From an uncultured Coriobacteriaceae bacterium (GTDB lineage Bacteria; Actinomycetota; Coriobacteriia; Coriobacteriales; Eggerthellaceae): a DNA stretch of 64,000 nucleotides. This document shows, in pieces, positions 62,479 to 64,000 of this stretch (positions are counted from its first letter, which is position 1; every line of letters begins with the position of its first letter). The position numbers and the translations under genes were made by a program. Under the pieces are notes generated by a model. It had not been told where the DNA came from, did not search any database, and worked only from the letters and a program-made list of their open reading frames with translations. The stretch spans positions 496,001 through 560,000 of the forward strand of contig CASFII010000006.1 of the NCBI GenBank assembly GCA_949294735.1, given 5' to 3'.

Positions 62479-62579
62479 GATGCTCGAATGGACATGGCTC
62501 AGGGGGAAACGTTTAGATCTGCGAACGCTACGAGCAGACAGCGCTACAGACACCACTGCCTTTTCCGCAGCCTCAAAAG

Positions 62580-64000
62580 CTACTCAACCTCTGGCAAACG
62601 CACTGTAAACGTAGTTCCAATACCCATTTCGCTGTCTACGGTGATAGTGCCGTTGTGATACAAAACAGCGTGCTTCACAATAGCCAAACCTAAACCTGTA
62701 CCGCCTGTTTCTTTGGAACGGCTTTTGTCAATGCGGAAGAAGCGCTCGAAGATCTTATCTTTCATTTCATCAGGAATGCCAGGTCCTGTGTCGGTGACGC
62801 GCAGAACTACCTGGTTCTGCGCCTTCATGCTGGTGTCACCAGGCGCACGACGCAACAAGGACGCCTGCTGCGGCGTCATGCCCGTATCAACATTTGCAAA
62901 AGCATTGGGAACTACTTCGGTACTTACACTTACCCAAACCTTCCCATCGGGATGGTTGTAGCGAATGGCGTTTTCAATCAGATTGTGTAGCATTTCACCA
63001 ATTAGCGCTTCAGTACCAGCAACAAAGGCTTCTTTACCCTCTACTTCCACCGTCACTTGCTGTTCTTGAGCGAACGTTTCCAAACGCATCTTTTCACGCT
63101 GGGCAATTTCAAGCAGATCAATCCTGGTGGCAACTTCACTGTCAAACGCCGTTTCGTCCAGGCGGGAAAGCATCAGTACGTCGTTAATTAGAGAACGCAT
63201 GGCCTGCGCTTCTTCGTAGACAAGCCCTGCAAACTTCTTCTGATCTTCTGGAGCTACCATGCCGTTTTGCATGAGTTCCGCATACCCAGAAATAACCTGC
63301 AGCGGTGTCTTCATTTCGTGACTTACATTGCTAGAAAAATCGCGACGGAGGTTTTCTGCTTCTGCAAGTTCTTCGTTTTGACGACGCAAGAGCGTTTGCT
63401 GCTCATCAACACGACGAAGCAATGGTGTCATTTCCGAATAGATTTCATTTTCGAGCGGGTCGGCTAGGTTCAACGCATCAATTGGCTTCATGATGCGATT
63501 CGTCAGAATACGGGAAAGCAAGAACACCAAGCCTGCAACCACAATGATAGTGATGAAAATAGGCGTTGTCATGCGCCCCAAAAAAGCAAACAGCGATTCA
63601 CGGTTTTCCGAAAGACGCACTACCCCACCATCGTCCAGACGCACGGCGGCATAGATGGTGTCGGTTTTCAGGGTTTCAGAATAACGGGTAAGGTGCGCCA
63701 CACCGCCATTCCCTGCAGCCAATACCTCAGGACGGCTACCGTGGTTTTCCATGGTACTAGCGTCTTTGGCGCTGTCATAAAGCACCGTTCCGTCCGCGTC
63801 AATCAGCGTATAGCGCACACGCCCAGGGAATTGCTCAGAAAGCAGGTTAATGTTTGAATCTTTCTCGGAAACATTCAGCGCTTCTGCTGCATCCTGCGCC
63901 AAGACACTTAACTTCTGTTCGCCGTCTTGTTCATAGGATTCGTAAAAGATAGAGCTTATAACCACACCGAACACAACAAGGATAACCAGACTGAATACCA
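62580..64000 (-). CDS. PhoR-like sensor histidine kinase (5' truncated)
   Basis: The frame runs to the window edge, so the first residues are missing; an internal GTG at 63974 is not the true start because a hydrophobic helix (about SLVILVVFGVVISSIFYE) continues upstream. After an outside domain of about 110 residues and a second membrane helix, a HAMP-like part leads to a coiled coil, the H-box SNVSHEMKTPLQVISGY, then N-box NLIENAIRYN, G1 DTGPGIPDEM, F-box IFERFFRID and G2 GGTGLGLAIVKH. The layout matches PhoR-type phosphate sensors. Its response regulator should lie to the right of the window. Confidence 0.9.
   Translation of the reverse strand, partial: VFSLVILVVFGVVISSIFYESYEQDGEQKLSVLAQDAAEALNVSEKDSNINLLSEQFPGRVRYTLIDADGTVLYDSAKDASTMENHGSRPEVLAAGNGGVAHLTRYSETLKTDTIYAAVRLDDGGVVRLSENRESLFAFLGRMTTPIFITIIVVAGLVFLLSRILTNRIMKPIDALNLADPLENEIYSEMTPLLRRVDEQQTLLRRQNEELAEAENLRRDFSSNVSHEMKTPLQVISGYAELMQNGMVAPEDQKKFAGLVYEEAQAMRSLINDVLMLSRLDETAFDSEVATRIDLLEIAQREKMRLETFAQEQQVTVEVEGKEAFVAGTEALIGEMLHNLIENAIRYNHPDGKVWVSVSTEVVPNAFANVDTGMTPQQASLLRRAPGDTSMKAQNQVVLRVTDTGPGIPDEMKDKIFERFFRIDKSRSKETGGTGLGLAIVKHAVLYHNGTITVDSEMGIGTTFTVRLPEVE

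Noticed and set aside
62399..62608. Plus-strand ORF of 69 codons after the pknB operon
   Set aside because: Interrupted by a strong terminator and overlaps the histidine kinase end; no ribosome site.

Overview
The window reads as a chromosomal segment of an anaerobic actinobacterium, most likely a member of the Coriobacteriia (Eggerthellaceae-like). Base composition is roughly balanced. The actinobacterial signature is the FhaA-FhaB-PP2C phosphatase-RodA/PbpA-PknB block at 54.2-62.1 kb. The anaerobic respiratory signature is a nearly complete dissimilatory sulfite reductase (Dsr) gene set. No rRNA, tRNA, CRISPR array, phage or transposase gene was found.

Layout. 0-4.6 kb: a truncated DUF5692-like membrane protein, a TetR regulator, type III pantothenate kinase and an OmpR/HK two-component pair. 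4.7-19.3 kb: the sulfite-respiration island, almost all on the minus strand. Reading right to left it holds a ferredoxin, dsrA, dsrB, a YeiH-type putative sulfate/sulfite transporter, an unknown 123-aa protein, a DVU0298-like HEAT-type protein, dsrD, an RsbRD-like protein, dsrMKJOP, dsrC and a CbiA-family amidase best read as DsrN. One plus-strand gene inside it encodes precorrin-2 dehydrogenase (siroheme synthesis). 19.8-26.2 kb: hemA-hemC-cobA/hemD-hemB-hemL, making uroporphyrinogen III and precorrin-2, the route to the siroheme used by DsrAB. 26.3-29.9 kb: an HdrD-like iron-sulfur protein plus NarI-like cytochrome b (Tmc/DsrMK-type electron transfer pair), divergent from a LysR regulator. 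30.4-39.6 kb: housekeeping genes birA, folP-folK fusion, ftsH, hpt, maf, tilS and rlmD, then a small YvlD-type membrane protein. 39.9-46.3 kb: iron-type alcohol dehydrogenase, ferritin, EF-G-like GTPase, engB, an AAA/DUF4143 ATPase and a small hypothetical. 46.6-53.9 kb: a secreted DNA-entry-type nuclease; a metal-efflux locus (26-aa membrane microprotein, PacL/DUF6110-like protein, P1B ATPase) with DtxR/MntR-like operators; IMP dehydrogenase; M18 aminopeptidase. 54.2-64 kb: the cell-wall/Ser-Thr kinase operon with a RodA-PBP fusion, a candidate structured RNA, and a PhoR-like kinase cut by the window edge.

The main metabolic story is one block that builds siroheme, probably amidates it (DsrN), loads it into DsrAB, passes sulfite-derived sulfur to DsrC, and links the DsrC trisulfide to the quinone pool through DsrMKJOP. 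The sulfate-activation genes sat, aprAB and qmo are not present here, so the substrate may be sulfite or organosulfonate-derived sulfite; that cannot be settled from this window.

Intergenic DNA is unusually rich in repeats. There are three MITE-like inverted-repeat elements sharing the end motif AACCCAAAAGACACGTCCC, at least two solo ends, and four unrelated clusters of degenerate short tandem repeats.
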